A stretch of 64,000 bases of DNA from Sequoia sempervirens. Its lineage: Eukaryota > Streptophyta > Pinopsida > Cupressales > Cupressaceae. The stretch covers positions 1 to 64,000 of the forward strand of contig VDFB02275615.1 in the NCBI GenBank assembly GCA_007258455.2, read 5' to 3'. Both the position numbers and the translations under genes were made by a program. The notes beneath the pieces were generated by a model. It was not told the DNA's origin. It did no database searches and saw only the letters and a list, made by a program, of their open reading frames with translations. Positions 52,101 to 58,616 of this stretch are shown one piece after another; positions within the stretch are counted from its first letter, which is position 1; every line of letters starts with the position of its first letter.

Positions 52101-55100
52101 ACCAGCAACTATACTCCTAAATGCTCCTAACTCAAAACCCCACCAACTAACATGAGATGAAATGCAAAGGACTCTAGGAGAGATGGCGACCAAGCTATGA
52201 CTCTAAAACTGCTGCAAACATGAACCATTTTTTTAGCACGCTTCCCAAGACTGTTCTCAAGCAAAAGTACGACCTCCCAGGAGGGGCAACCAGCATTCGA
52301 AAATCCCAGACTTCATCAAAAAATTCCAAACTTTGCTCAAAGGGACGCCTACGGCCTAGGAAGAGAGAGCCAATACTTAGAAGCAAACAAAAATACCTCT
52401 TATACTTATGAATGAAAATCACTTTCAGCACAACCAAACCAGCAACCTACAAAACTGAAAATAAACATCTAAACTCTATCTGTGAAGCTCTATCTACACT
52501 CCCTGGATGAGAAGCAATCTCTAGAACTCAGCTAGGTGTTATCTGATAAGTAGGAAGTGTTATCTTTCAAGCACGAAACCAAGAGAAGCTAGGAGTAATG
52601 CATTTCTCGAAGTAGTCAGTCACCATTTCGGCAACACTTCGTTATAGTTTGTTCATGGATGAAAAACAAAGAGCCAAGCACTCTTATTTATAGCCTTTCC
52701 TCCTCAATTTCAATTTCATTTCCCTCTCATTTGGGCGCCCAAAATTGCATTTGCATTTCATTTTAATTTCATTAGCCTCCTTGTCTTTGGCGTCCACACA
52801 TGAAGGAGAGTTACTTAATCAAAAATGCAAATAAAACATTAGCTTTGGCATCCCACTTCATCAAGTGCCAAAAATACATTATAAAATATTGTTATCTCCT
52901 CTAGGCTAGGCGCCCAAATGAAATATATTAAAATATGACTTTATTTCTCCTTCAAATAAATCGTCCTCCGAGCCTTAGCCAAAATTCACCAAAATATTAA
53001 AATATTTTACATCAACAAATGAAGCGCCCATCTCAAGCTCCAAACTGCCAAAAATAGCTCAAAAGTGTTGAAGACCAAAACTACTCAAACTAACTTGCCT
53101 AAATTAGCCTCTAAACTGGCCTGCTGAAAACCTACTAAAAATAACACTCACTAAAAATAGTAAGTGTGTCCAAATGCATTTGAACCATATTTTGAGCAGC
53201 CATCGCAACTTACTAAAAATAGTAAGTCCGGAAAAGTCCTCTAATTGAGTTGCATGTCACACCATCGTGAAGCTCTCTGAAAACCCAGAAGGAACCCTGA
53301 ATCAGAACTGTAAAACTCCAACATGGAAGCCTCCAAAACTGCCAAAACATCCTCCTAGAAAATAGGAAATCCTAATTTCTGCTTCCGACTAGCCTACGGG
53401 TCTCCGGGATAGGCTAACGGCCAACTGCAATGATCACTGCTGAGAAGGGGACATTACATATTATCAACGTTTTGAATGGGTTTAATGGTTGTTCTGATTT
53501 TTCCAACCAAAAAATGCCTGGTGGCAGGCCATTCAGGTGATAGACTCCTTTAGTATCTTCAAGTGCTAAGTTTGGTGGTTATTTTTAAGTGAAATCTCTT
53601 TGGCAGCAGCGCCTAGGCCTATTAGACACTCAACAACAGTCTGCCTTCACTTTGGAGGCCAAGGAAAATTTATATGATTTTTAAAAGGCAAATCGCCCCT
53701 GTCAAGGCTAGTGACAGTTTTGGTGTGACTGAAGTTTTTAGTGCAGGTCTGAAACCTGTGGTATTCACATTTCTGGAGGTTAAAGAGGTATGTTGGAGAG
53801 TTAAGGAGTAAGTTTGTTCCTTGGAGGTGTTGCTTGTTTGGATGGAGAGACTCCTAGTGTAGTTTGCTGCTGTTGGTGTTGTGAAAATGTCTCACTGTTG
53901 ACCTGATATTGCACTCAGACTTTACTGGCAGTCATGAAATAACAGTCCCCTGGGTTTCTACCTTAAGTTGGATTATCAAGAATGTGTTTCATGCTTTGCT
54001 ACAGCTAGGAGATGACTTCAGCGTTCAGTTCCAAAGTAGTTTTGGTTATTTGGAGGCAATAATGACCTGTGACAAGCTCCAGCAAGCTTGCTAATTCCCT
54101 GTCATTGGTAGTGAGGTCTGCTAATGTGGAGTTTCCTGGTGTTTGGGAAGCTGTAGGGGGTTCTTTAAAGGCTTAAGAGAATAGTTTTTAATTGATATGA
54201 GAATATCTTGACCTTTGGGAGGTCAGATCAGTGGTGTTTGTTGATTTATAACTGGCTGTCATAACTTACAGCTATAGGAGTGTTACACAACTGCAACTTA
54301 CAGACCTCATCGGCGATGTTCTGAGCCTTTCCTTCTGAGCTGGGTGATAATATACCCCTCTTACAATGTGCCATGGATGCAAAGAAGTCACCACATGTTA
54401 TGTTTGTTGAAGTTGGTGGTGCTGAAGTCAACTATGCACTGTAATCAGCTTCAGCCAGTCTGCAACCTTCTGTTAATTCTGTTTTGAAGTATTTATCCTC
54501 CATGATTCATGCTTTGTCAATTATGTAAGGATGTTTGAATGATGAGTGAGAATCACCCAATGTATTATGAACAATTTCATGCTAATTCACATGCCAATAC
54601 ATCAAATGTTATATCAGCATGTTATTTGTTCTTGAGCATATAGTCTTTGGTGTTTCCTTGTTGGAGATTATTGTGAAACTGATTTGGACAACAAATCTTT
54701 TCAAAAAAAAAAGTGGGGGGCTGTCTTTACAAACATAAAAATTTTGGGAAAAACTTTCCTTACAACATTTTAGAAGTTGAAATATAGCTTCTTGGAATTT
54801 TGGATTATATTAACTATAAATGAAATGATCTTGAGATGGCAATTGGGTTAATAATGTACCAAATCACCACGAGTTAAAAAGCATGCAACTGCATGACGAG
54901 CAAGATGATGCATCCATCCCCATTTCCGAAGCTGTAAAACATAAAAGTGCATCTCTTAATTCATGAACTAAGGATAATAGATAGCACGAAGAACTAAACT
55001 TGTAATAAAAAAATTCTTTAGTGCCAATTCATTATTATTTATATGTTTGCTTCTCCATACAATTAGTAGTAACAAGAACAGCATGGATTCAACTTAATAC

Positions 55101-56001
55101 ATAGTAGAAATCCCGGCTTGGTTTACCTGGACCATGACTGCATCAATCCAAGGATAACCAGTTTGAGCATCCCTCCAAGTAGCAAGAAGATGATCATCAT
55201 CATTCCAGGGAATCTAGCCAAATCATTGTGATTATACAGCTGTTTCTTATTGCTATAAGGATGTGAAACAAACATCTATGAAGAATGCCAAGAAGCATCA
55301 GTAATGTTACCTGTTTGCAAATTGGATTCCCTTTCATACGATCAAAGTTGGGTGTACCATATGCCACTGTGTAGAAGAACTCTCTCCATAGCAACTACAA
55401 GACTAGTTCTTTTTTATGCATAGATGAATCAGAATTCGTATTTGAAGAATGTACTTAAGGGAAAAAGACTGACCTGTCCTTCCAGGGAAACTGGAGGCCT
55501 TGTATGGTTCTTCACTTTTCCATACACTTCTTGTAGGCGTTGATAAAATAGCCTTGAAGATAGACAACCAAACTGCAAAATATTCAATTTGTTGTACTAA
55601 TTAAAAACATCCTCTAGTATATGCATACAGCAATCCAATACCAAATACTGATGACTCCACAGTACTAGCACCGACCATGTATCTTCTTGTTATCAAGTCA
55701 AAATTTCAAAGAACTTTAAATTAAAACAAAATATTCAGTCTAGTGAATTTGAAAAGAAATATATTTGTAGAAAGTTAGAAACTTGTAACTGGAACTCACT
55801 TTCAAGTATGGTGACACAAAATTTCAAAGGGCTTCAAATTAAAATAAAATATTCAACTATTTCTAGTTAATTTGAAAAGAAATATATTTGTAGAAACTTG
55901 TAACTGGAACTCACTTTCAAGTATGGTGACAAAACAGTCGTTGCTGGCTTCAAGAAGGCAGTTGGATCTCCTTTAGGCTTTTCAAACTCTGCTACCCATT
56001 T
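19191..56001 (-). CDS. (6-4) photolyase (UVR3-like), nine C-terminal exons, 5' end outside window
   Basis: The enzyme repairs UV-induced (6-4) pyrimidine photoproducts in DNA using FAD and blue light. Exons in order are 56001-55915, 55572-55474, 55394-55311, 55213-55127, 54931-54860, 34544-34431, 34223-34136, 33992-33897 and 19384-19191. Every junction is GT-AG and every phase fits, giving 306 continuous residues. Diagnostic pieces are [77 protein letters not shown] and [11 protein letters not shown]. The HHLARH motif keeps the two His residues needed for (6-4) repair. Arabidopsis UVR3 is about 556 residues, so some 245 N-terminal residues (photolyase alpha/beta domain) are missing and probably lie beyond 64000. 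Introns of 20,315 and 14,512 bases separate three exon clusters. No stop or frameshift was seen. Plant CRY1/2 and CRY-DASH fit less well. Confidence 0.93.
20130..21904 (-). mobile_element. LTR-like repeat, TGTAATGTCCCC family, copy A
   Basis: Minus-strand reading starts TGTAATGTCCCCTTCTCATC at 21904. It runs through a body shared with copies B (22625) and C (53458), including ACCCCTGGATGGTTTA and a GCTAATGCTAA segment near the far end. No coding domain is seen, so it could be a solo LTR or a non-autonomous element. The left boundary is approximate. It lies inside the 14.5-kb photolyase intron. Confidence 0.65.
21905..22624. other. spacer between inverted repeat copies, no gene seen
   Basis: About 720 bases separate the facing 5' ends of copies A and B. 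A 64-codon plus frame at 22040-22234 has no recognisable motif. The sequence could be decayed internal retroelement DNA. Confidence 0.4.
22625..24345 (+). mobile_element. LTR-like repeat, TGTARTGTCCCC family, copy B (inverted to A)
   Basis: Starts TGTAGTGTCCCC at 22625 and shares with copy A the segments CTTCTCATCA, CCTATCCC...GGCTCGTTGAG, GTACTGTTC and AACCCCTGGATGGTTTACCA. It ends near the shared TAACGGGTG segment at about 24288. It is the only family member here in plus orientation, opposite to the photolyase gene. Confidence 0.65.
24400..26490 (+). mobile_element. repeat family E, copy 1, interrupted by a MITE
   Basis: This repeat matches the one at about 49430-51490. Shared parts are a GTTCTCCA/TGGAGAAC hairpin (24541-24563), CTATTTTTAGTAAGTGCC, a TTTTAATATT...AAATTATAAA block, GAAAACCCTC and CTAGCTGGTT. 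The 24728-25414 segment is a later DNA-transposon insertion. Plus frames in 25449-26449 have no known domain. The outer ends are not defined. Confidence 0.6.
24728..25414. mobile_element. hAT-like non-autonomous DNA transposon, 687 bp
   Basis: The element begins CAAAGTAGCCGGATAC, and its other end reads CAAAGTTGCAAGGACATG on the opposite strand, so the tips are inverted repeats. It is flanked by an 8-bp direct repeat GTTTTAAT (24720-24727 and 25415-25422), as left by hAT transposases. The related repeat at about 50870 lacks the insertion and serves as an empty site. No transposase is encoded. Confidence 0.82.
26504..27880 (-). pseudogene. decayed retroelement-associated gene of unknown function, copy 1
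   Basis: Minus-strand frames broken by stops and shifts start at [14 protein letters not shown] (27880) and continue with [57 protein letters not shown] and [18 protein letters not shown]. The same order of motifs occurs in the better-preserved frame at 60666-63971 (KNWLLKPKP, RTHFKEEYGDIVLLLNRI, VDLEDFWANATDEYDVRRR). It lies on the same strand as, and just downstream of, the gypsy integrase ending at 28703. I do not recognise the family. It is cut off at 26504 next to repeat family E. Confidence 0.6.
28703..30055 (-). pseudogene. gypsy integrase
   Basis: Four broken frames cover the HHCC region, where HNEACGGH is followed by KYEKCKLF. The first Cys of the second pair appears replaced by Tyr. 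The DDE core follows with [22 protein letters not shown] and [15 protein letters not shown]. The C-terminus reads [12 protein letters not shown] and ends DLKLYQL at 28703. No chromodomain is seen. Confidence 0.87.
30170..31538 (-). pseudogene. gypsy reverse transcriptase and RNase H
   Basis: A pre-domain reads [22 protein letters not shown] (31538 onward). The catalytic YLDDLIVFS is near 30785-30800, and [10 protein letters not shown] and [14 protein letters not shown] mark the connection and RNase H. Several stops occur between 31230 and 30620, so only fragments are open. Confidence 0.85.
31893..32165 (-). pseudogene. additional RNase H domain (Tat type) of the gypsy element
   Basis: The frame opens [20 protein letters not shown] and continues [20 protein letters not shown] and [10 protein letters not shown]. 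It therefore keeps the D, E and D positions of an RNase H fold and resembles the archaeal-like RNase H of plant Tat elements. It lies between protease and reverse transcriptase rather than after the gypsy RNase H. Downstream a PRELNTK motif follows after a stop. Confidence 0.8.
32196..32700 (-). pseudogene. gypsy aspartic protease
   Basis: The active-site motif reads [11 protein letters not shown] (near 32624-32640), followed by [10 protein letters not shown]. In the next open frame [13 protein letters not shown] corresponds to the C-terminal part of plant retropepsins. An in-frame stop separates the two parts near 32470. In functional elements this domain would release the polyprotein's mature units. 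Confidence 0.75.
32976..33775 (-). mobile_element. possible repeat with TGTAATGTCCC terminus near a photolyase exon
   Basis: The minus strand at 33775 begins TGTAATGTCCCTAGCTGAG, sharing the terminus of copies A-C but then diverging. It lies about 120 bases downstream of the exon ending at 33897. The left limit is uncertain. No coding content is seen. Confidence 0.4.
33897..34544 (-). CDS. photolyase exon cluster 2 (three exons)
   Basis: Exons are 34544-34431 (114 nt), 34223-34136 (88 nt) and 33992-33897 (96 nt), with introns of 207 and 143 bases. They encode [46 protein letters not shown] and [18 protein letters not shown]. The Trp-rich segment belongs to the FAD-proximal part of the fold. 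The middle two junctions split codons and rejoin correctly: G+AT gives Asp, and G+TG gives Val on joining the last exon. Confidence 0.92.
34545..36479. other. intron sequence, no gene seen
   Basis: This is the 3' portion of the 20.3-kb photolyase intron next to its acceptor at 34544. Short frames here show no conserved motif. Confidence 0.6.
36480..37936 (+). pseudogene. decayed coding repeat, possibly an element's ORF1 or gag
   Basis: The plus strand holds broken frames that look once-coding: [20 protein letters not shown] near 36490, a Ser/Pro/Lys-rich stretch ([16 protein letters not shown]) near 37270, and a Gln-rich segment near 37640-37930 ending in TAG. The last part has an in-frame 18-codon tandem duplication ([15 protein letters not shown] twice). 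The N-terminus resembles the start of some plant LINE ORF1 proteins, but no zinc knuckle or other diagnostic motif is preserved. Assignment is tentative. Confidence 0.4.
37653..37768 (+). repeat. 54-bp in-frame tandem duplication
   Basis: The segment CTGCTTCTTAAGCAATTTAC and what follows it, to CAGAGCTATTCGAAT, occurs twice with a 54-base offset (37661 and 37715), with one visible difference (CCGCAG against CCACAG). It lies within the decayed coding repeat and keeps its frame. Confidence 0.9.
37937..40647. other. intron repeat DNA, no gene seen
   Basis: From about 39100 the sequence probably belongs to the element that hosts the LINE. The words CTGATTACAAT recur near 39121, 39768 and 39919, suggesting internal repetition. 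No coding domain is seen. Confidence 0.45.
40765..45069 (-). CDS. LINE ORF2: endonuclease, reverse transcriptase, RNase H; one in-frame stop
   Basis: Counting from the ATG that overlaps the ORF1 stop, the frame has 1434 codons. An APE-type endonuclease opens with SWNVRGLN and includes AGDFNAI and a GSDHWPI end motif. The reverse transcriptase includes [17 protein letters not shown] and the catalytic FVDD at residues 696-699 (usually FADD in LINEs). A zinc-binding RVT region ([17 protein letters not shown]) and a plant-type RNase H from residue 1275 ([11 protein letters not shown]) to near the end follow. Codon 35 is TAG (44967-44965) where the family has CAG, in the LQETKL endonuclease motif. 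It is the only visible break. A protein could restart at the next ATG (44940), but it would lack the catalytic Glu. Confidence 0.93.
45066..46499 (-). CDS. LINE ORF1 protein (DUF4283 and zinc knuckle)
   Basis: A 477-residue open frame without breaks. A DUF4283-like region spans about residues 85-240 ([50 protein letters not shown]). It is followed by a CX2CX4HX4C zinc knuckle at residues 256-269 ([14 protein letters not shown]). The C-terminal 200 residues are acidic and then Lys-rich, and look disordered. Such proteins bind LINE RNA and form the ribonucleoprotein. The stop TGA overlaps the ATG of ORF2 in the sequence ATGA, suggesting coupled translation. The start shown is the first ATG of the frame. 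Confidence 0.92.
   Translation of the reverse strand: MAFSKGEASGVTPDMCFRAAIGSMSPKDGMSTFNNNLFATDLGMDSAGVSSGSRITKVNGCLERCKVRPKFVVPPEMIAEDIEYYSNHSVYCKFLGMRVSLQLMELWARRTWEPVGEMEIMLLANNYFMVTFNCIADRNRIFEGGPYFHNKVGLFIKPWHAGFNPAEELPNRVPVWVRLPRLPVECCREDVLHLLASLLGKPVGASSQTLGKKVMTFARICVEIDLSRPLPDAIDMCVGSFSWVQQLDYETLPFRCRLCHEYGHLLRKCPRYKPVEPLPSQPARDLPGANKGKGIEPTVEVGSDGFVPVKARGRNRGQKRPFKERQEEGTFNRFEILDDLSQQEVNPGMLNLEQGTEEFAQEGPALDSSLDPQGDYGVPMGAALSTEVSEVPVSLAVVPVVGEDSSSPGRSAGLDSAKKPKPPKLGILQKDIKKGGVEKFARPGRKKDVEKIKLTGENLVESGSVKTLDSHFSSPLK
47764..47801. repeat. perfect 13-bp inverted repeat
   Basis: GATCAAACACTCT at 47764-47776 pairs with AGAGTGTTTGATC at 47789-47801 around a 12-base loop. It sits at the start of the PDS5-like pseudogene. 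Confidence 0.85.
47786..48370 (+). pseudogene. PDS5 cohesin-regulator retrocopy, truncated
   Basis: PDS5 binds cohesin and regulates its release and DNA repair. The plus frame reads [51 protein letters not shown] and [19 protein letters not shown]. This is the N-terminal HEAT-repeat region of plant PDS5. A frameshift after RKDH (about 48166) moves it to a frame reading [20 protein letters not shown], then a TAG, then [20 protein letters not shown]. About 190 residues are covered without introns, although plant PDS5 genes have many, so a processed copy is the best explanation. The start and end are truncated and no poly(A) was seen. It lies antisense to the photolyase gene in the large intron. 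Confidence 0.85.
48371..49425. other. no recognised gene; AT microsatellite at 49152-49182
   Basis: A 75-codon plus frame at 48770-48997 has no known motif. A run of about 15 AT units lies at 49152-49182. A GGTATTAGAGC near 49411 resembles a degenerate initiator-Met primer-binding site (TGGTATCAGAGC), which may mark an LTR end just upstream. Confidence 0.45.
49430..51490 (+). mobile_element. repeat family E, copy 2, interrupted by a MULE-like element
   Basis: Counterpart of 24400-26490, with the conserved hairpin GTTCTCCA/TGGAGAAC at 50695-50717, CTATTTTTAGTAAGTGCC and GAAAACCCTC. It lacks the hAT-like insertion but carries a different one at 49610-50642. The outer limits are uncertain. Confidence 0.6.
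49610..50642. mobile_element. MULE-like non-autonomous DNA transposon, about 1.03 kb
   Basis: The two ends are inverted repeats: GTTACTGAATTG at 49614 on one strand and GTTACCGAATCG from 50639 on the other. A 9-bp direct repeat GGCTTTTAG flanks it (49601-49609 and 50643-50651), the length left by Mutator-type transposases. The centre is very AT-rich and encodes nothing recognisable. An 8-bp hAT duplication plus one chance match cannot be excluded. Confidence 0.68.
51500..53458 (-). mobile_element. LTR-like repeat, TGTAATGTCCCC family, copy C
   Basis: Starts TGTAATGTCCCCTTCTCAGC at 53458 and shares its first 80 bases and its far end (TAACGGGTG near 51540) with copies A and B. It contains the perfect hairpin at 53208-53227 and a one-mismatch copy at 53146-53165. 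There is no coding domain. Confidence 0.65.
53208..53227. repeat. perfect hairpin ACTTACTA-AAAA-TAGTAAGT
   Basis: Two 8-bp arms flank a 4-base loop. Near copies occur in several unrelated-looking elements in this window, for example 53146-53165, 24568 and 50727. Confidence 0.8.
53459..54859. other. intron DNA next to a photolyase donor, no gene seen
   Basis: Plus and minus frames of about 61 codons (53909-54094, 54246-54431) show no motif. The donor of the 20.3-kb intron is at 54859. Confidence 0.5.
54860..56001 (-). CDS. photolyase exon cluster 1 (five exons, FAD-binding core)
   Basis: Five exons of 87, 99, 84, 87 and 72 nt, all phase 0, sit in 1.1 kb with introns of 342, 79, 97 and 195 bases. 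They encode 143 residues from [13 protein letters not shown] to CFLTRGDL, including the start of the FAD-binding helical domain and the HHLARH active-site helix. The donor of the first exon (GTGAGT, 55914-55909) is copied 115 bases downstream by a tandem duplication. The start of the first exon is set at the AG before AAATGGGTA; a later AG at GTAG is possible but would cut the family motif. Confidence 0.92.
55696..55931. repeat. tandem duplication copying an exon end and its 5' splice site
   Basis: Unit 1 is about 55696-55817 and unit 2 about 55818-55931. Unit 2 contains the last 17 bases of the first visible photolyase exon and its GTGAGT donor. Unit 1 repeats both 115 bases further into the intron (donor at 55799). 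Unit 1 also has an extra 8 bases. Confidence 0.9.
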
Positions 56002-56310
56002 CTTCACAATATAGGAAAAGATAAAACATGAGATATATATTTCACTCACAATCTACCATACAAGGATACCTAAAAATAGGGCTTTAATTTTTAATATATT
56101 TTCATTCTAGGAAAATACAATATAAATGTCTTCCACTTTATAACAGAGAAATTTTGGATATAATTTCATTTGCTAGAAACAAAAAATGAAAGAACATAAT
56201 AGTTTATCGTAATGGCTGATGGGCTAGGGAGGCTTCCATGATGATGTATTATTTGGATAAACTTTTTATTTTGTAGGAATTTTCACTATGTTGGAGTATT
56301 GATTGGACAA

Positions 56311-56646
56311 ACACCTTAAAAATCTGCTTTATATAAGTGTTAGCATTTTAATTTGTTTGTTGCCAAACAACACAAAATAGAACAGCACATACAATGGTAG
56401 AACTGTTCTTCAAATTATAAGGGGAACCTACCTAAGCTCTAGCCAAACCTAAAGCTAACAAAATTTATAAGTATGCTAACACCTTAAAAAACTGCTTTAT
56501 ATAAGTGTTAGCATTTTAATTTGTCTGTTGCCAAACAACACAAAATAGAAAAGCACATACAATGGTAGAACTATTCTTCAAATTATAAGGTAAACCTACC
56601 TAAGCTCTAGCCAAACCTAAAGCTAACAAAATTTACAAGTACGCAC
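56311..56646. repeat. 168-bp direct tandem duplication
   Basis: ACACCTTAAAAA at 56311 recurs at 56479, and the following sequence matches with scattered substitutions (GTTTGTTG against GTCTGTTG, AGAACAG against AGAAAAG). It is noncoding. Confidence 0.9.
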
Positions 56647-58139
56647 ACTATAGAAAATTTTATGGGAGATTTTGCATAAATGTAAATATCTAATTGACTA
56701 TGTTTTTGCCCCAGGTGCAAGTGCCAATCTTTGCAATAAGATTCTCAGATTTAAAGGAAGGTAAACTATCAAGCACAACCAATAAAAATCAACTTCCTAT
56801 TGGCTAAAACACAAACAAATATTCAGTTGTAAACAAAGGTTTGAAGGAAAAATGTAGATGAATGTTAATTACTAGCTAAATCAAAGACCAACAAATCTAC
56901 ATCAACAGTCAATGGATGAGCATCACAAGATTCCAAAAAATAATTGCTAAGTGATACACAAAGTGATTAGTTTGATGAATAATCAGCATCAATCCAAAGT
57001 TTGACAAAGTTACTCATTTCAATTTACAATATGAGATCACAAAATATGGGGAAACCATAACTTCAACAAGAACTTCTACAATATAGGCTTAACATCAACT
57101 CACATTCATTCACTACACAAAAACACAAGAACTTGACTTTGAAGTTTGAATCTCATTACAAATTACTCAAAGCACTTATTTACAAGCTCTTAGGAGGTAC
57201 AGCTTTTAGGGATAAAATAATAAAACATTCCCAAAAAGCAACACTTTAAAACAATCTTATCCCTATCTGCAAAAAAAGGGGAAATAAAACTACCTTAAAG
57301 CAAACTAATTCTAAAATAATTAATAGAATAGAGGCCTAATAAGAGGCTTGTATCAATCATTTAAGTTACTTAAGTTACTCCCACTTTCTGATCATGGGCA
57401 AAACTGTAACTCTTTTTACCTTTATTTCCCAAGTGTTTGGCACACTTTTATGAGCCAACTGCCACATTTTTTGGTTAGGCATGCTCTCATAAGGCATCCA
57501 CCACCCTTTCTAACTTAGGTTGAACTTTTCACTATCTCTACCACTACAAAAAGGCACCTCATTTTGTTCTTTTTTGACCTTTCTTCTTAGGTTCCTTTTT
57601 GGAAAGATTTCGCCACTTGATTTGCCTTGTGCAACTACTATGCATCACTTGCATTGTTCAGAATTTATTCAATTAAGAAATTCCTCAAACCAATGGAAAC
57701 TAGATATGTTAGCTATTTTATTTTGCTAGAGATGATGTTGGAGGTGCAAGAAGCTATACAACTAATGGTGGTTTGTGCTGAGTGAAAAAGGTGGACTAAA
57801 TCCAGGTCAAAAGAAAAGAAAAAGGTGAGACAAAAGGTCATTGATGGTGCTTGTTGGTCCACCATGAAAAGAAAAATTAAGAATGTTCGTAATTTTTTCC
57901 ATTTTTCAATTATCTTTCAAAATTTCTTTTTTATGATTGATTTTAATTTTGAAAAAAATTCAAAGAACTTTTAATTATTTTTATATTTTACTTGTAGATT
58001 CATTTGCTTTGCCAGATCACTTGCTATAAGGATAATTACATATGTATAAAACATTTGATGCATGTTTGAGTAGATGAAGCAAACAATTCATCGCAAAAAG
58101 CTTGGATTGAAACTTTTTAAGAAGCATGTTAGGCCCTTT
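56647..58139. other. presumed upstream intron, no gene seen
   Basis: I looked on the minus strand for the next photolyase exon (the segment before [13 protein letters not shown]) and did not find it. A 69-codon plus frame at 57520 shows no motif. Lys-rich frames near 57790 may be the start of the hAT relic. Confidence 0.45.
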
Positions 58140-58616
58140 CTAATGCAAAATGGAACAAAATGAACACTCGACTTCATGTTGCAATCTATACTCCTAACCC
58201 AAGTGGTATGCACCTTAGGCTGGCAAAGTTTCTTCTTACATTGATGAGGTAAAGGAAGGGTTTAATGAAGGCACCTAGGAAGATGGTTAGTACTAAGGAT
58301 GCATATAGAATTTAAAAGAAAAGGATTGCATTTGTCAATCTTAAGGGTCCACACTCACAAAACAAAGGCTAAGATGAATAGGGCTAAATATTCTTAAAAA
58401 CAACCTATTTTGTTGTGGACATGCAATGGAAAGGATATCACAGATCTGAAGATGCTTGCCACTTGCCTACACTCACAAGTAGCTAGTTTTTCTACGACAA
58501 AAATGAATTGGTCCAAGTACAATTTTATCCACATGAATAAGACGAAAAGGCCTACCTATAAACCAGCGAAAAAATTATTTGTAGTTCAGACTGCCTTGCA
58601 ACTTCAAGATTGGTAG
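58140..58616 (+). pseudogene. hAT transposase remnant, C-terminal dimerisation region
   Basis: The plus strand encodes RLHVAIYTPNPSGMHLRLAK and, further on, MNWSKYNFIHMNKTKRPTYK, followed by FVVQTALQLQDW. These match the LH..AY.LNP and ERNWS.F.FIH.KKRNRL...LV.VH.NLRL pattern of plant hAT transposases. Stops and a gap interrupt it. No terminal repeats were found. Confidence 0.72.
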
